From positions 41,394,022 to 41,458,021 of the forward strand of contig NC_089232.1 of NCBI RefSeq assembly GCF_963924675.1: a stretch of DNA of 64,000 bases, given 5' to 3'. This document shows positions 50,129-61,964 of the stretch, one piece after another; the stretch's first letter is position 1; each line of letters starts with the position of its first letter. A model generated the notes under the pieces. The model was not told the origin of the DNA and did not search any database. It worked only from the letters and a program-made list of their open reading frames with translations. Position numbers and translations under genes: made by a program. The stretch comes from Phocoena phocoena. Its lineage: Eukaryota; Chordata; Mammalia; Artiodactyla; Phocoenidae.

Positions 50129-51279
50129 GTATGATTGACTTGGCCAGACCTTGTAGACCACTAAGCTGCCCAGGGTCAGGAGGTCGCCTGTGTTCTAGTC
50201 AGCTGTGACAGAGGGTGGGCCCTTAGTAGGGGTACACGGGTGTGGCAGTGAAAGAATCCTGCCTAGTTCTGATTAAAACAGGACCACGGCTTTTAGAATG
50301 TGTGAAAAGATCCGCTGGGCCTACCAGCGGTAGGCCCTAAGAAAGATTAAGAAGGTCATAGTTTATGCTGTCAGTCACCATCTGATCTGGTCTAAAGGGG
50401 TACAGATTTGCTGGTAAAGGATTTTGAGGGACAAATTTTAGGGATTCAAGGGACTTGCATGGAGAAGTTAAAGAAACAATCTCAGAGTACTAAAAAGTTC
50501 CCTTACCAGAGTTTAAACCAAATTTCCTCTATCCAGATGGTTTCCAAGGCCAAGAGGGAGGGAAGTCCTGCTGGCTTTTTATGTTGGTCTTGATTGTTGT
50601 TAATGATCCCCAGCTGTAAGGCTCCCACATCTCTTTAACCTCTCTCTGGTTAGCCTCACATCTCCGCATTTCTTGCAGGGAAGATGGAACACAAAACATA
50701 GCACCCATTTCCCCAGCAGAGCATGTACTGTACAACACCGGAGGTCAGCCCCCAAATGGACCCCAAGTACTGCTCAGTTAGCATCGCCAGGACCTTTCAT
50801 TCTTCCTAGAAGAAGCCAGCCTCAGCATTCTCATTCCTGGAGGCAGCGTGGCGCCATGCCAACTGCCAGGAGGAGAGCGGGGGCGTGCGGTCACCTGAGG
50901 CCCATGCAAAGGGCGTTCTCTTTTGGATGAACAGGAATCGCTGCCAGGCAAGAGCAAAGTTTTCAGGGATGAGCTATGCATTGGGGATTCTGCCTCTGAA
51001 ACGGGACCCTGGGCCACATGCGTTTTCTGCACAGGAGTGCACAGCTGAAGTAGCGATGTGCTCTCTCTTATTCACTCCTAAAAACACCTTTTCCTGAGTC
51101 GGCTATGGCCTGCCAACACTGTAGCGGCAGTGAGCACAGAGCTGAAACAAGCCACTGTGTGAAGGAGTTCAGAGTCTGGTCAGGGACACACAGTTTGCCT
51201 TCGCTGCACCGTATGGAAGGTATGCACAGGTGTGAGTGTAACATGGAAGAGGAACAGTCTGCTCAGGCTGGGGGCAGCT
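50129..51279. other. Single-copy DNA with a CpG-rich patch
   Basis: At about 50840-51010 there are roughly ten CpGs in 170 bp (gcgtggcgcc, gagcgggggcgtgcgg, gggcgttc), unusual for this window outside young SINEs. No coding frame is recognisable, and no core promoter element is clear. Confidence 0.4.
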
Positions 51280-51570
51280 CTCTGGGAAGGCTTCCTGGAG
51301 GAGGTGACATATAAAATGAATTTTGATAGATAAGTAGGATCCAACCAGATTATATATGCACGAACAATCAAAGGAATAAAGGAAAGGAGAGAGGAGACTT
51401 CCAGGCAGAGGGAGCATATATGCAAAGATGAGAGGCATGAGAGAATGTGGTCCAGGAGAAGAACTGTGAACCTTTCTTAGGGCACATATGACGACCTGAG
51501 AAGGATGGGTCAAGAACTGTGGCGAGGCACCATGACGTATGCCATACTAGGGAGCAACACTTTATCCTGG
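51280..51570 (-). mobile_element. L2 LINE fragment
   Basis: Reverse-strand L2 landmarks: 'ggaaggcttcctggaggagg', 'tgacatataaaatgaatttt', 'gacttccaggcagagggagc', 'atgcaaagatgagaggcatg'. Confidence 0.8.
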
Positions 51571-52825
51571 TGTGAAATCCACTTCCAAGAACCTGTTTCT
51601 GACTGTTCAAATAAGTGCTGGTCATTGACCTCTCGGACTACCCCCATACCAGACTGTTTATTGAGACTTATAGGCTAGTTAATTATTAAGCGCTTTATTC
51701 TGTTTTGTTCTGTTTTTAACTGTTCCCCGTGTAAGTTGGTTCTGCCTAACCATAACACCAAATCCAGGAGAGAAGGGAACCCTTCGCTCTCATCCCCAAA
51801 ATAGTAGGCAGTGGACAAACAGTTGTTGAAATGGATTGAGAATGTCCTTGAGAGGAAACTGCTGCCTCAGTAGCAATGGCCAGGAGAAGCTTTCAACTTC
51901 TTTATTGAAAACACTTCCTTCCTCCTCCCCAACACGTACACGCTTTATAACACATCCACTAAATCTTTACAGTAGCATTCCAATGGTCTATCTGAGGGTC
52001 TTCAGCCCAGTCCCAATGAAATGCCCCCAAGTCCAGGTGAATCTTTTATTCTAGGATTTAAAGAATGGACCCAATAAAGAAAATTTGATGTGCAGGCATG
52101 GAATCAAGTTTCCTTTGTTCTTTCATCTTATTCTGGGCCAGAGGGCGCGATATCGGCCCGGTGCCTTTGTTAGAGTTCTCAAGAGGAAGAGAAGGAGGGA
52201 TTTGAATCTTAACTCTGAAGACCCCAGTCAAGAGGGGGCAGCCCTGGTGGCATCCAGGCCATTGGAAAAGGAGGCCGGCTTGCAAGCAGGCAGTGACGTT
52301 TCCTTCCGCCCGGTGCGACAATGGGTCTGCACTGCTTGCCAAAGCATCACCCACCTGGCTTTTCTCTTCTCTTCTCCCAGCCCAACACCTTGGTTCTTCT
52401 TCCCCTAATTTCCTAATTCCTGATACCTCTCCAGTATTCTATTTAACAAGGTTCTTCTGTCCCTCTTTTGTTAGAGACATAAATATACCTTTAAGTGCAA
52501 ACAGTAGAAAAAACAGGATATCTCTGATTGTAGGTACAGGGATGGTTATGTAACTAATATATCTTACTTCGGGCAGTGCTTGTGTCCTGATTCTTGTTTT
52601 TTTAGTTAAGCCCTCTATAAAAAGGAGAATGGATTTTGTGTCTATCTGATTCCAATGCCCTTTTTCTTCCCTATTTATCACAAAGAAATTTCAAAAGAAA
52701 GGTCATAAAATTCATGTAAAAGTTGTGGTGAGGTTGCTCTATATTTCTAGCATATCTAGCGTTTATCTACCAAAAGGCAGAAGCAACTAAAAGAGGAAAG
52801 GTAACTAACCTATTTCAGGAACCTC
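51571..52825. other. Single-copy DNA with two CTCF-like cores
   Basis: No gene recognised. The stretch 52130-52320 is CpG-enriched and holds ccagagggcgc (52138-52148) and agggggcag (52233-52241), both close to the CTCF core. The reading frames across this stretch encode nothing recognisable. Confidence 0.4.
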
Positions 52826-53010
52826 ATACATGCTAGCACTTTACACATATGCTAATTCACTTCCTTCTAACATCTCTAGGAAGAAGGTCTTTCAATAACC
52901 AAGATAAAGATGAGAACACTGATATCAATTCAATAAGTGACATTCCAGGTTGACACCCAGACCTGTCTGACTTCCAAAGTCTGCTCCTTTTCCTGTACCA
53001 CACAGCAAAT
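52826..53010 (-). mobile_element. MIR SINE
   Basis: 'tgctagcactttacacatat', 'gctaattcacttccttctaa', 'acccagacctgtctgacttc' and 'caaagtctgctccttttcct' match reverse-strand MIR. Confidence 0.85.
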
Positions 53011-53054
53011 AAAAGGCAGATCCCACCCCCATATAAACATTTACCTCCTCTCGG

Positions 53055-53150
53055 AAAACACTGATTACACACCTATTGTACCCACCACTGTTTTAGAGGC
53101 CACAGATACAAAGTGGGGAAGACAAGAAAGGAAGGGGGAAAAGTCCCCAT
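53055..53150 (-). mobile_element. L2 LINE fragment (weak)
   Basis: 'ctgattacacacctattgta' followed by 'ccactgttttagaggccaca' resembles the reverse-strand L2 tail. Confidence 0.45.
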
Positions 53151-53998
53151 TTCCAGGGCTCAGGAAACAGACCATTTGTATACAAAAGCCAGAGCATATA
53201 AGGTAAAATGGGAGTACTATTTCAAGTCACACATCAGCCCTGCCGGATGGACAGTTATAAAAATTCTGTCCCGAGAGTTGCTGAGATTTTCCTCAAATGC
53301 CAAAAGTCAGTCTGTTAAAAAATCACACCCCTGAGACAGATCTACAATCCCTCCCTGACTCCGTGTCATGTTTCCTCAGTTTACTTCCAGTCAAAATGCA
53401 TATTTTTTCCCCACTGCTCCCAGGGCTGGGGGTCAGCCCAACTAATGAACATCAAGCTGTCTTTTTTCCCTGCCATCAACAATGGACAGATAACAAAATG
53501 CAGGTTCTGATCCTGGCATGTTTATTGTTGGTGATGATGTATAAACTGATGGCCGACAGCTTCATTTTCTCTAAGCTGGGAAGGCCCTGCTGGGAGAATT
53601 GGGGAAGAAAAAAACTTGATTTTGACTAGGAGTAAAACAGTTGGATAAACATGACATGACATGGGTGTCAGAGTGCATAATGTAACCGCGTGAGCCCAGA
53701 TGGGACTAGAGAACACACAGGCAGGGATAGAATGCATGGAACAGAGATTCAGGCGTGGATTTATAACCCTCTGTATTCTTACGAGATTGTGAAATATTAG
53801 AATGGAGTTTTGACTGAAAGGCAAAAGTGGGAAAAGCCTTGAAAATGAACAGTCTTTCAAACTTTACCATGTTTTGATAAAATAAAGCGAGATAAAAACT
53901 AAAAATTACTAAGTAATTTTGGCTCTAAGGGTATAAGCCAAGGACATGTAGCACTCAGGATCATGACAGACGATGTGGACTTTAAAGAGGAAACTGGG
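53151..53998. other. Single-copy DNA
   Basis: No repeat or gene recognised. Frames of 110-112 codons at 53297-53629 plus and 53522-53860 minus overlap each other and look like chance. Confidence 0.4.
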
Positions 53999-54008
53999 CT
54001 AGTGCATG

Positions 54009-54222
54009 GTTTTTTTTTGGTTTTTTTTTTTTCAGTACGTGGGCCTCTCACTGTTGTGGACTCTCCCGTTGCGGAGCACAGGCTCCGGACGCGCAGGCTC
54101 AGCGGCCATGGCTCATGGGCCCAGCAGCTCCGCAGCACATAGGATCCTCCCCGACCAGGGCACGAACCTGCGTCCCCTGCATTGGCAGGCAGACTCTCAA
54201 CCACTGCGCCACCAGGGAAACC
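54009..54222 (-). mobile_element. CHR-type SINE, short form, with 10-bp target-site duplication
   Basis: Minus-strand copy with a T stretch interrupted by 'gg'. ctagtgcatg occurs at 53999-54008 and 54223-54232. The 5' head reads 'gggtttccctggtggcgcag', with one change from the common 'gggcttccc'. Confidence 0.95.
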
Positions 54223-54317
54223 CTAGTGCATGTTTTTGAGACAGTGACAGCTGAATTTGAACATTAGGTGACGTGCAAATGGACACCAGATTAAGGCTTT
54301 CACCAGTTCTGCCAGAA

Positions 54318-54400
54318 CACGTGGGTGAGTTACTTCAACTGTTCTAGGCTTCAGTTTCCTTTAGATGTAAATGGTCCTTCTTCACACTTAGCTCAGATGG
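54318..54400 (+). mobile_element. Possible MIR core fragment
   Basis: 'ggtgagttacttcaactgtt' then 'ggcttcagtttcctttagat' resembles the MIR core. Confidence 0.45.
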
Positions 54401-55714
54401 CTCATCCCAGGCAAGCAAACCAGTGTCAGCCTTAGTTCTTGCTATTGGAGGAGTTGGGTTCCACCTTCTTCATTTTATTATAAAGTAATTTCTGATCAAG
54501 TTTGGAGTATAGAGTAATGTACTAGATAGCACAGGCTATAGCCAAAATTTTCCTCTCACCACAGTTCCTTAGAGCAGAGTTTTTATTTAGCCTTTTATAG
54601 ATTGCAAACAACTTTGATATCCCGATCAAAGAAAGGGAACTTATTCTAGGGGGGAAAAATGCTCGTATGTACAAAATGCCAGATATAATCACGAAGTTCA
54701 AGGATTCCTGGAAACTAAGGGAATATATGACCTAGAAGCAGTAAAAATTCACTGAGTTTCATGGGTACCATCATCTAATAGCTTCCTCTTAGCCCCATAT
54801 ACCTGTTACTGAATTTATGTCCATATTCTACATTACTACTACTTAGAACAGGATTCCATGGCTTCGGTTGTTGTTTTGCAACCTCTAATAAACATAGTGG
54901 ATGAGGAAGGCTCCTTTCCTCCTCCCATTTTGGAGTTCTTGTGTTTCTGCTGGCTACAGCCTTTATACTCCATGAGGGAAATATACACATTAGGAGAGGT
55001 TTCAAAGATTCTCAAACCGGCAGGGACTATTTTCCTGTGTTTGTTCACTCTCTGGCCTTCACCAGCCCTTGTTCTTCACTCTCTGACCAGACATCCTGGT
55101 CCCATCTGCCTTCATCTAAGGTCTACCCGCCTTAATCAATACCCATCTCACCCCTCCTCTGTCATGCAGTGGTCCCAAACCATTGGCCAGCAGCATCAAT
55201 GAAGATACAGAAGAAAGAACAGAGCTGCAAGCACCTCAGCAGGAGAGCGAGGCTCTCCCTCAGGAATGTGAAGCTGTGGCCAGTGGAATAGTTTGAGACC
55301 AATTAAATCAATGTTGCTTTGGCTCCAAGACAGCATTTATTGCTGGAAGAAACTGTCAGCTTAATTTGTGGATGAGGTCAGCTGGCTCAGAGCCAGAAAT
55401 ACTAGCTCCCCAAGTGGAGGGTCAATACAGAAAGAGGTGAAATTAATCCCCTTTGCTGGGTGGTTTTCCTGCAGTTGTGGCTCAGGGTTCAGGATGTGCT
55501 GAAGCCTTTCATTGAGGGATGAAGTGTGACCCTCAAGGCTGGTTAGATCAATAATGAGGCTCAGTACCTGTTAATGGAAATAAGAAGGACACATGCTACA
55601 GTGGACAGTTTTCTAACTGGAATCTGAACAACCCTGGACGCCTCAGTATGTTCAACTCAGGGACAGGCACAGACCATCTTGCAGCCATACACTTCCATGA
55701 GTTGTTTTTCGGCC
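54401..55714. other. Single-copy DNA
   Basis: No transposon recognised. A 114-codon frame at 54858-55202 has no recognisable product. The stretch 55310-55560 has mixed composition and could be conserved non-coding sequence, but no strong motif decides it. Confidence 0.4.
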
Positions 55715-55845
55715 CTGGCTCTTCAAAGTGTGGCTTTGTTAGAAATTTAGAATCTTGAGCCCAGTCCCAGATCTACTGAGTCAGAATCTGCATTTTGAAA
55801 AAAAAAATCAGATAATTCACATGCACGTTGAAAGCTAAGAAGCAC
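55715..55845 (+). mobile_element. MER5-type DNA transposon with internal deletion
   Basis: 'ctggctcttcaaagtgtggc' joins directly to 'tttgttagaaatttagaatc', skipping the usual middle of the left half. Then 'gatctactgagtcagaatct' and 'aattcacatgcacgttgaaa' follow. The far terminal repeat is missing. Confidence 0.78.
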
Positions 55846-57299
55846 TTTATAGAACCCAAAGAAGATAAGACTGTGTTTTCAGAGAACTCTCTAGCAACCC
55901 AGACTAAGTCATTTTCTCATTTGATGGATGAAAACAAATGTAATTAGTCTGTTTCAGTGGTGAGAATATGGCTTTTCAATGATGAGAACAGAGCCAGAAA
56001 AAATGACACCTGGATGTGTCATCTAAGCACTGGATGCATGGGTGCAGGTAGTTGTCTCAGCTGTACAGAGAAGGCAAGAGGGTTCCTAGCTGCAAGCGGA
56101 AGAAGAATAAAACAGTAGCAGATCTCTCTGAAAGTGAAGCTTGTTGGGAGGTTGGGATTCAATTACTTCAATTATTTTCATCCCACTTTAGGCCTTCAGA
56201 AAACTCTCCTCTAATTAGTGTCTGTGCAGGGTTTCTACGTATGATCAACGGTGATGGAGCTGTGTGATCGAGGACCCTGCTCTCCATTCATCACAAGGCC
56301 CATAGATTATGGCAGATCTAATAGACAGTCAGACATGATATGTTGTCCATGGAACTGTCGCTTGTGATAGATGAATTACATAAGTCTCAATGTTTTAGGG
56401 ACTCTGGTGAAGTGTCAGATCAAACAAAGCCATCAAAAACTTAGAGAAAGGGGCAAAAAGAAATATATTAAGAACTGCCCAGCCCTGATACAATTCTGAT
56501 ATATGAAGCAAAAAAAATCCCAATTGTCAAGTTACTACACTTATACTAGGAAAATACTGTAAAATATGGGATCCAATTACAAAAATTCTCCTGAAATGTC
56601 TTGGAAGTCTTTATTCTCCTCATAATAACAGCTATAAGAATCAATGAAAATTTCAATCTCCCTAGTAGTTTAGAATTTCCTCCAAGTCCTTTCATTGTTC
56701 ATAGCCTCGCAGTTATGTGAGCATCTCTAAATTCATATTCAGTTGTTCAATAAGACAACTATTTATAGTTACAAGCCAAACGTCCGTGGGCATTAACAAG
56801 CAAAGGGCAAAAAGAACAATTCATCAGACTCTGGATTTAACACCACAGATAATCTTAGGGAAAGCAACATAAGGAAAGTGATAGACATCACTATAACAAG
56901 TGTACACCTCAAATAAGAGAAAAACGTCAGGCTGAACACAGCACCAGACTCACAACTGGACACTATCGAAAAAACAGTTGGTCAAATGCCAACTACTCAA
57001 ACGACCCAAGGTTTTCATACTCTGCACTTATTTGGAGGGTCAACAGTCTCTCACGCAGACCTGCCCAGAGCGCTGTGTACGTGAGCAGAAACACAAAGGA
57101 GAGTTGCTTTCCTAGTGCTCTTTCACTATTTGTGTTTTAAGGCCGAAACACTTTGTAATTCACTTATTATTTTATGTATTTGTGATGCAGCAGAATGTTA
57201 AGATTGATATAAATACATTAGGGGCCTTCCCGAGTCCTGGTGGATGAGAGGAGGAGCTAGCCCTGCTCAGATCTGCGCAGAGGGTTCCAGACTCGGGGT
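55846..57299. other. Single-copy DNA
   Basis: No gene or repeat recognised. Composition is AT-rich with few simple runs. Confidence 0.45.
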
Positions 57300-57482
57300 A
57301 ATGAGCAAGTGGGGATTGGAAAGAGTGAGCTCAGGGGGCGGGCAGGCCCAGATGATGAAGAGTGTGTTGGCCATGGAAGCGAGTTTGAATTTTATTCCAA
57401 GTGGAATGGGAAGACTCTGGAGGTTTTTTGTTGTTGTTTGTTTAATGAGGAGAAAAATGGTTATATTAAAAATGTTCACTCT
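57300..57482 (-). mobile_element. L2 LINE fragment split by a SINE
   Basis: 'tgttggccatggaagcgagt', 'ttgaattttattccaagtgg' and 'aatgggaagactctggaggt' are reverse-strand L2 body. The following 'aaaaatgttcactct' is the point where the adjacent SINE inserted. Confidence 0.75.
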
Positions 57483-57696
57483 GGGCTTCCCTGGTGGCAC
57501 AGTGGTTGAGAGTCCGCCTGCCGATGCAGGGGACACGGGTTCGTGCCCCGGTCCGGGAAGATCCCACATGCCGCAGAGCGGCTGGGCCCGTGAGCCATGG
57601 CTGCTGAGCCTGCGCGTCCGGAGCCTGTGCTCCGCAACGGGAGAGGCCACGACAGTGAGAGGCCCGCGTACCGCAAAAAAAAAAAAAATGTAAAGT
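57483..57696 (+). mobile_element. CHR-type SINE, short form, with 15-bp target-site duplication
   Basis: Complete and well preserved from 'gggcttccctggtggcacag' to 'gaggcccgcgtaccgc' and poly(A), followed by a short 'tgtaaagt' segment. aaaaatgttcactct is exact at 57468-57482 and 57697-57711, the longest duplication in the window. Intact B box region 'gggttcgtgcccc'. Confidence 0.97.
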
Positions 57697-57711
57697 AAAA
57701 ATGTTCACTCT

Positions 57712-59021
57712 AAAAAATAAATAAAAATAATAAATAAGTACATTAGGGGCCAATTATCTCTAAGATGAGGACACAGCTAGAGTTCTTCCTTAAGTTTCAC
57801 GTGTATCAGAGGTTCCCTTTACTATTTTAATCCTTAAATTTTCATTCTTAAATTGCTTTATACCAGTCAATCCATGAGGAACTTTTGCCCTAATGAAGGT
57901 CTATTTTGAAGGCCTGCTCATCTCTCATCTGCTTGCTGATACACATATAGGAAATCCTCTCATGTCAAAATTAGAACATGGTTTAAAAAACAAAGTGGTA
58001 GCCAACGTTTGTGTAAGAATTTAACACAGCCCTCACCCGAGGTCTTAAGAAAGTTTTAAAATAGACACATGGAGACATAACGACGTGTCTGTCGCCAGTC
58101 TTCCAGCTCTCAAAGATTCCAATGATGAGCAACATCCTTTTTCCTTGAAGCAAACTGAATAGAATGTACAAAAACAAAGGCAGAATATATTCCCAATGCT
58201 TGACTAGGTATAAACACATGCTGTAATAAGATATGACCCTAATAATAATGTCTCCAATGGATCCTGCTTCACTCAATACTAAGGTATTCATTAAGCTTGA
58301 AGAATCATTAAAGAAGCACTTGAATACCCCTTTTCCAATGGAGTATCCGGGAAATAGGTACAGGAATCCAATGGGCTACAATCACTTTTAATATTGAAGA
58401 CCAGTAGTAAGAAAAGACACTATGGAGACCACAGGAACACTGGGAATAAAGAACTTATGAAACATACAAGTCCAATACTAGCATATACCCACTCTTGCTA
58501 TTCTTACTGAGGAAGGTCACAGGAAAACCTGGCCTTTTCCAAGCTTATCAAAAGCTCCTCATTAAGGATGGATGCTAACACAGACACTGGGTTACCACTC
58601 ATTGCAAAATACATCGAATTAATCCTTTAGTTAGGATTCCAGACTTCTATTCAGCATCAACTAGACATGGAAATTTTGCCTTCCTACCCTATATGGGTGG
58701 TAGCTTAACTGAAATATGATAATGTATGAACTACCAGAAAAACTTCAGGAAATTTTCATGTGTCCGTAAGTCAGAAGATTAGAAGAAAAAGACATAATGT
58801 GAAATTTGGACCCTCTAGCTACCACATCAGAGTTGCTGGTAGTGACCTTTCAGGATAAGATGGCAAGTCATCAGCTGATGCCCCTCAAATCCAGAGCAAG
58901 GAATTCCAGAATAATTTTACTACATCTTTCTTCTACAGAGGGCATCAATCCTAAACTACTTCAACAGCTTCTATAACAACATATTCTATAGCTCTGGAAT
59001 CACTAGACACTTTCTGGATTC
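57712..59021. other. Single-copy DNA, no family assigned
   Basis: A 102-codon minus frame at 57983-58291 is hydrophobic and unrecognised. 58230-58960 could be an old element or pseudogene remnant, but no family can be named. Confidence 0.35.
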
Positions 59022-59465
59022 TTAGTGATTTATTCTACAAACATCTGTTGATTGTCTATAATGGGTTAGACACCATTCTAAGAGCTGAGATTGATGTAAG
59101 ATATTAACTTCAAAAAACATATAGTTTTGCTAGGGGATACAGATCTATAACAAGGGAATTAGTGATAAGTATTATAAAAAAAATTAAAGTTAGTTAAGAT
59201 GGAAATGCAGGAGTTTCACTAGCAACAAAGAAAGGGGAAAAACACCCTCAACAGAAGGAACAGAACCATAAAAGAGCCAAAAAATAAAAATAAAAAAGAA
59301 ATATTCAGAGACTGGCAAGCCATTCAACTGGTCTGGAGTACACGATGTGCTAGAGACAGGAGAGGGGAACATAAGGCTGGAGGTAAAGGTTGGGCCCACC
59401 TGTGTGAAGCACAGAGAAGAGCTAGCCCAGGTTTTTTGAGCAGAGGATCAACATGGTATAATTAG
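59022..59465 (-). mobile_element. L2 LINE fragment
   Basis: Reverse-strand L2 tail 'tgatttattctacaaacatc', 'tgttgattgtctataatggg', 'ttagacaccattctaagagc', later 'ttttttgagcagaggatcaa' and 'catggtata'. A short A/T-rich interruption lies at 59278-59300. Confidence 0.75.
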
Positions 59466-59621
59466 TGTTACATATACTAGAAGGCGTGCTATTCAATTCA
59501 GTTTTTCTTTCCTTTAAAATTTGGACTAGTGATTTGTTTCAACTGCTGTATGCTGTATCGTTTGAAAGGAGTGGAGCCCAAAGGAGGTTTTGTTCAATAA
59601 GATCTGTTATAAAAAATAATA

Positions 59622-59914
59622 GGGGAAGGGTAAGCTGGGACGAAGTGAGAGAGTGGCATGGACATATATACACTACCAAATGTAAAATAGATAGCTAGCG
59701 GGAAGCAGCCACATAGCACAGGGAGATCAGCTTGGTGCTTTGTGACCACTTAGAGGGGTGGGATAGGGAGAGTGGTGGTGGGGGAGACACAAGAGGGAGG
59801 AGATATCGGGATATATGGATATGTATAGCTTATTCACTTTGTTATAAAGCAGAAACTAACACACCATTATAAAGCAATTATACTCCAATAAAGATGTTAA
59901 AAATAAAATAAAAT
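59622..59914 (+). mobile_element. 5'-truncated young cetacean L1 3' end
   Basis: Longest L1 end here (about 290 bp): 'ggggaagggtaagctgggac', 'agtggcatggacatatatac', 'gatagctagcgggaagcagc', 'gatcagcttggtgctttgtg', 'cactttgttataaagcagaa' and 'caattatactccaataaaga'. A low-complexity candidate target-site duplication (aaaaaataata) lies at 59611-59621 and 59928-59938, which would leave about 13 bp of extra sequence after the tail. Confidence 0.93.
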
Positions 59915-59976
59915 GAAAGTAAGACTCAAAAAATAATAATAATAAACAATACCAACAACAAAAAAACCTCCCCAGA

Positions 59977-60183
59977 GGGCTTCCCTGGTGGCGCAGTGGT
60001 TGAGAGTCCGCCTGCCGATGCAGGGGACATGGGTTCGTGCCCCGGTCCGGGAGGATCCCACATGCCGCGGAGCAGCTGGGCCCGTGAGCCGTGGCCACTG
60101 AGCCTGCACGTCCGGAGCCCGTGCTCCACAACGGGAGAGGCCAGAACAGTGAGAGGCCCGCGTACCGAAAAAAAAAAAAAAAC
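59977..60183 (+). mobile_element. CHR-type SINE, short form, with 11-bp target-site duplication
   Basis: Complete from 'gggcttccctggtggcgcag' to 'gaggcccgcgtaccg' and poly(A). acctccccaga lies at 59966-59976 and 60184-60194. It inserted only 60 bp downstream of the L1 tail. CpG content is high. Confidence 0.96.
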
Positions 60184-60194
60184 ACCTCCCCAGA

Positions 60195-60799
60195 ATTTTA
60201 GAAATGATAAACACTTCAGAAAGTATCTCTATATTTTCCCAAATGAAGAAACACAGAACTAAAGAAGCTAAGGAACTTGCAGAAAGTGAATCTGAAAATT
60301 AGTAGCAGAAAAGATTATAATCCAGGTCTTCCAACTGCAGTCCTATAGTACTTTCTAGTATGCTAAAGATGTTTCATCTCTTTAATAGTTCCCTAATGTA
60401 ACACTGGTCCTTTACAAAGCCAAATCCTGAACAAACTTAGCCTAAAATACATAGGCTTGAAAAATAATTTTTTTTAACGGAAAATTATTAGGAGTGTTCA
60501 TTTAGATTTAAAAAATACATAGATTGGAATTTTTGTTAGTCAGCAGTTCTATGTACCCAAAAGTAATTTGGACTTTTATGACTTTATGTGCAAGAAAAGC
60601 AGCGGTCTCGCCAGTACACCATAAAGGAGACTGTAGGCAATAAAACTTGTACTAAAGCACAGAAGCATAAAACAAGTCAATCATTCCAAAGTGCCAGTTT
60701 TGAATGAACAAAACGTATATTTAAAAAGGGGGTGGGGGAGGTGTGCGAAAGGCAAATTATTTTTTCAGAACAAAAATGAAAACAGGCACTGCCCAGATT
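60195..60799. other. Single-copy DNA
   Basis: AT-rich with a G-rich run near 60729. No feature recognised. Confidence 0.4.
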
Positions 60800-60811
60800 T
60801 AGAACTCTTTT

Positions 60812-61002
60812 TTTTTTTTTTTTTTGCGGTACGTGGGCCCCTCACTGTTGCGGCCTCTCCCGTTGCGGAGCACAGGCTCCGTGGCCATGGCTCACGGGCC
60901 CAGCCGCTCCGCAGCATGTGGGATCTTCCCAGACCAGGGCACGAACCCGTGTCCCCTGCATCAGCAGGCGGACTCTCAACCACTGCGCCACCAGGGAAGC
61001 CC
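60812..61002 (-). mobile_element. CHR-type SINE, short form, with internal deletion and target-site duplication
   Basis: Minus-strand copy with its poly(A) seen as T. tagaactc followed by T run is found at 60800-60807 and 61003-61010. Compared with the other copies it lacks about 17-20 bp: 'ggctccg' runs straight into 'tggccatggctcac', without the usual 'gacgcgcaggctcagc'. This deletion marks a sub-lineage or a private event. Confidence 0.95.
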
Positions 61003-61017
61003 TAGAACTCTTTTTTT

Positions 61018-61964
61018 AATCTCAGCATGTCAATGCAGCAGGATTTCCTCCACTCCCAATCAAAGCTTTTGTTTGTATTGCACTTTGCCTTTAGAGACCA
61101 TGGGATAGATAAGTATATTTTTGACAATGTCCACAAGGACTGTGTGTATATGTATTTCTGCTTGAATTATTTTGGAAGAACTACCTAGTTTAAGATCCAC
61201 TGCACAATCTGTGGAGAACATCAGAAATGTAATACATACTGGGTTCAACAGGGGTCTAGTCAGCCTGGCATTCTGCTTCTAGAACCAGCCTGGCAAGGTC
61301 TCAAAAGTGCTTCTTCACCACATTCTACTCGTAGTTCTTATCCCCATGCCCACAGCCACTAACCCACTTGAACCCCCCATTTAAGATGAGCCCCTAATCC
61401 GATTAAATGCCAGTTGCTTGACTTCATGAAATCTGAAACCCTGAAACGAGTTCAAAACTTTACATTAGCTTCAAAATATACTATCTTTTAGGGTAAAGTT
61501 ACATCATTTTAATAGCTATTATGCAAAAAGTCTTCAATCCTCTTCCCCTAAATTTATTTTTTCAAGCTTTGAGAAGTCTCTCCAGGTTAACTTCTGGCAT
61601 TTGTCAAGAAGTCCACTTTCTTGAATCTCATTATAATGTCCTTTTCCCCTTTACTCACTCTGGTTGCCTCCATTATACTTTTTTAGTTGTAGGAGTTTAC
61701 TGACATGGGATGTGAGTAGAAACCAAAAATGAGGTAATGGTTTCTTACCTTTCATGATCACATACTTAACAACATGGTATCATCAAACCTGAGTTCTTTC
61801 TTACCACACGCCCATACCAAAAAGAAAACAAAAACAACAGAAACTTTCAAGAGATAGATTGGTTAAAGGAAGAAAGAAAATTAGCAAGCTAGATAATGCA
61901 AATTGGTAAGTTCTAAAATATATAAATGATGACAGTCCTAGAAGCTACGCCTTCTTGAATCTTT
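61018..61964. other. Single-copy DNA
   Basis: No gene or repeat recognised. Confidence 0.45.

Noticed and set aside
57244..57693. 149-codon frame as a coding exon
   Set aside because: It runs through an L2 remnant and into a CHR SINE. The C-terminal part is the sense translation of the SINE.
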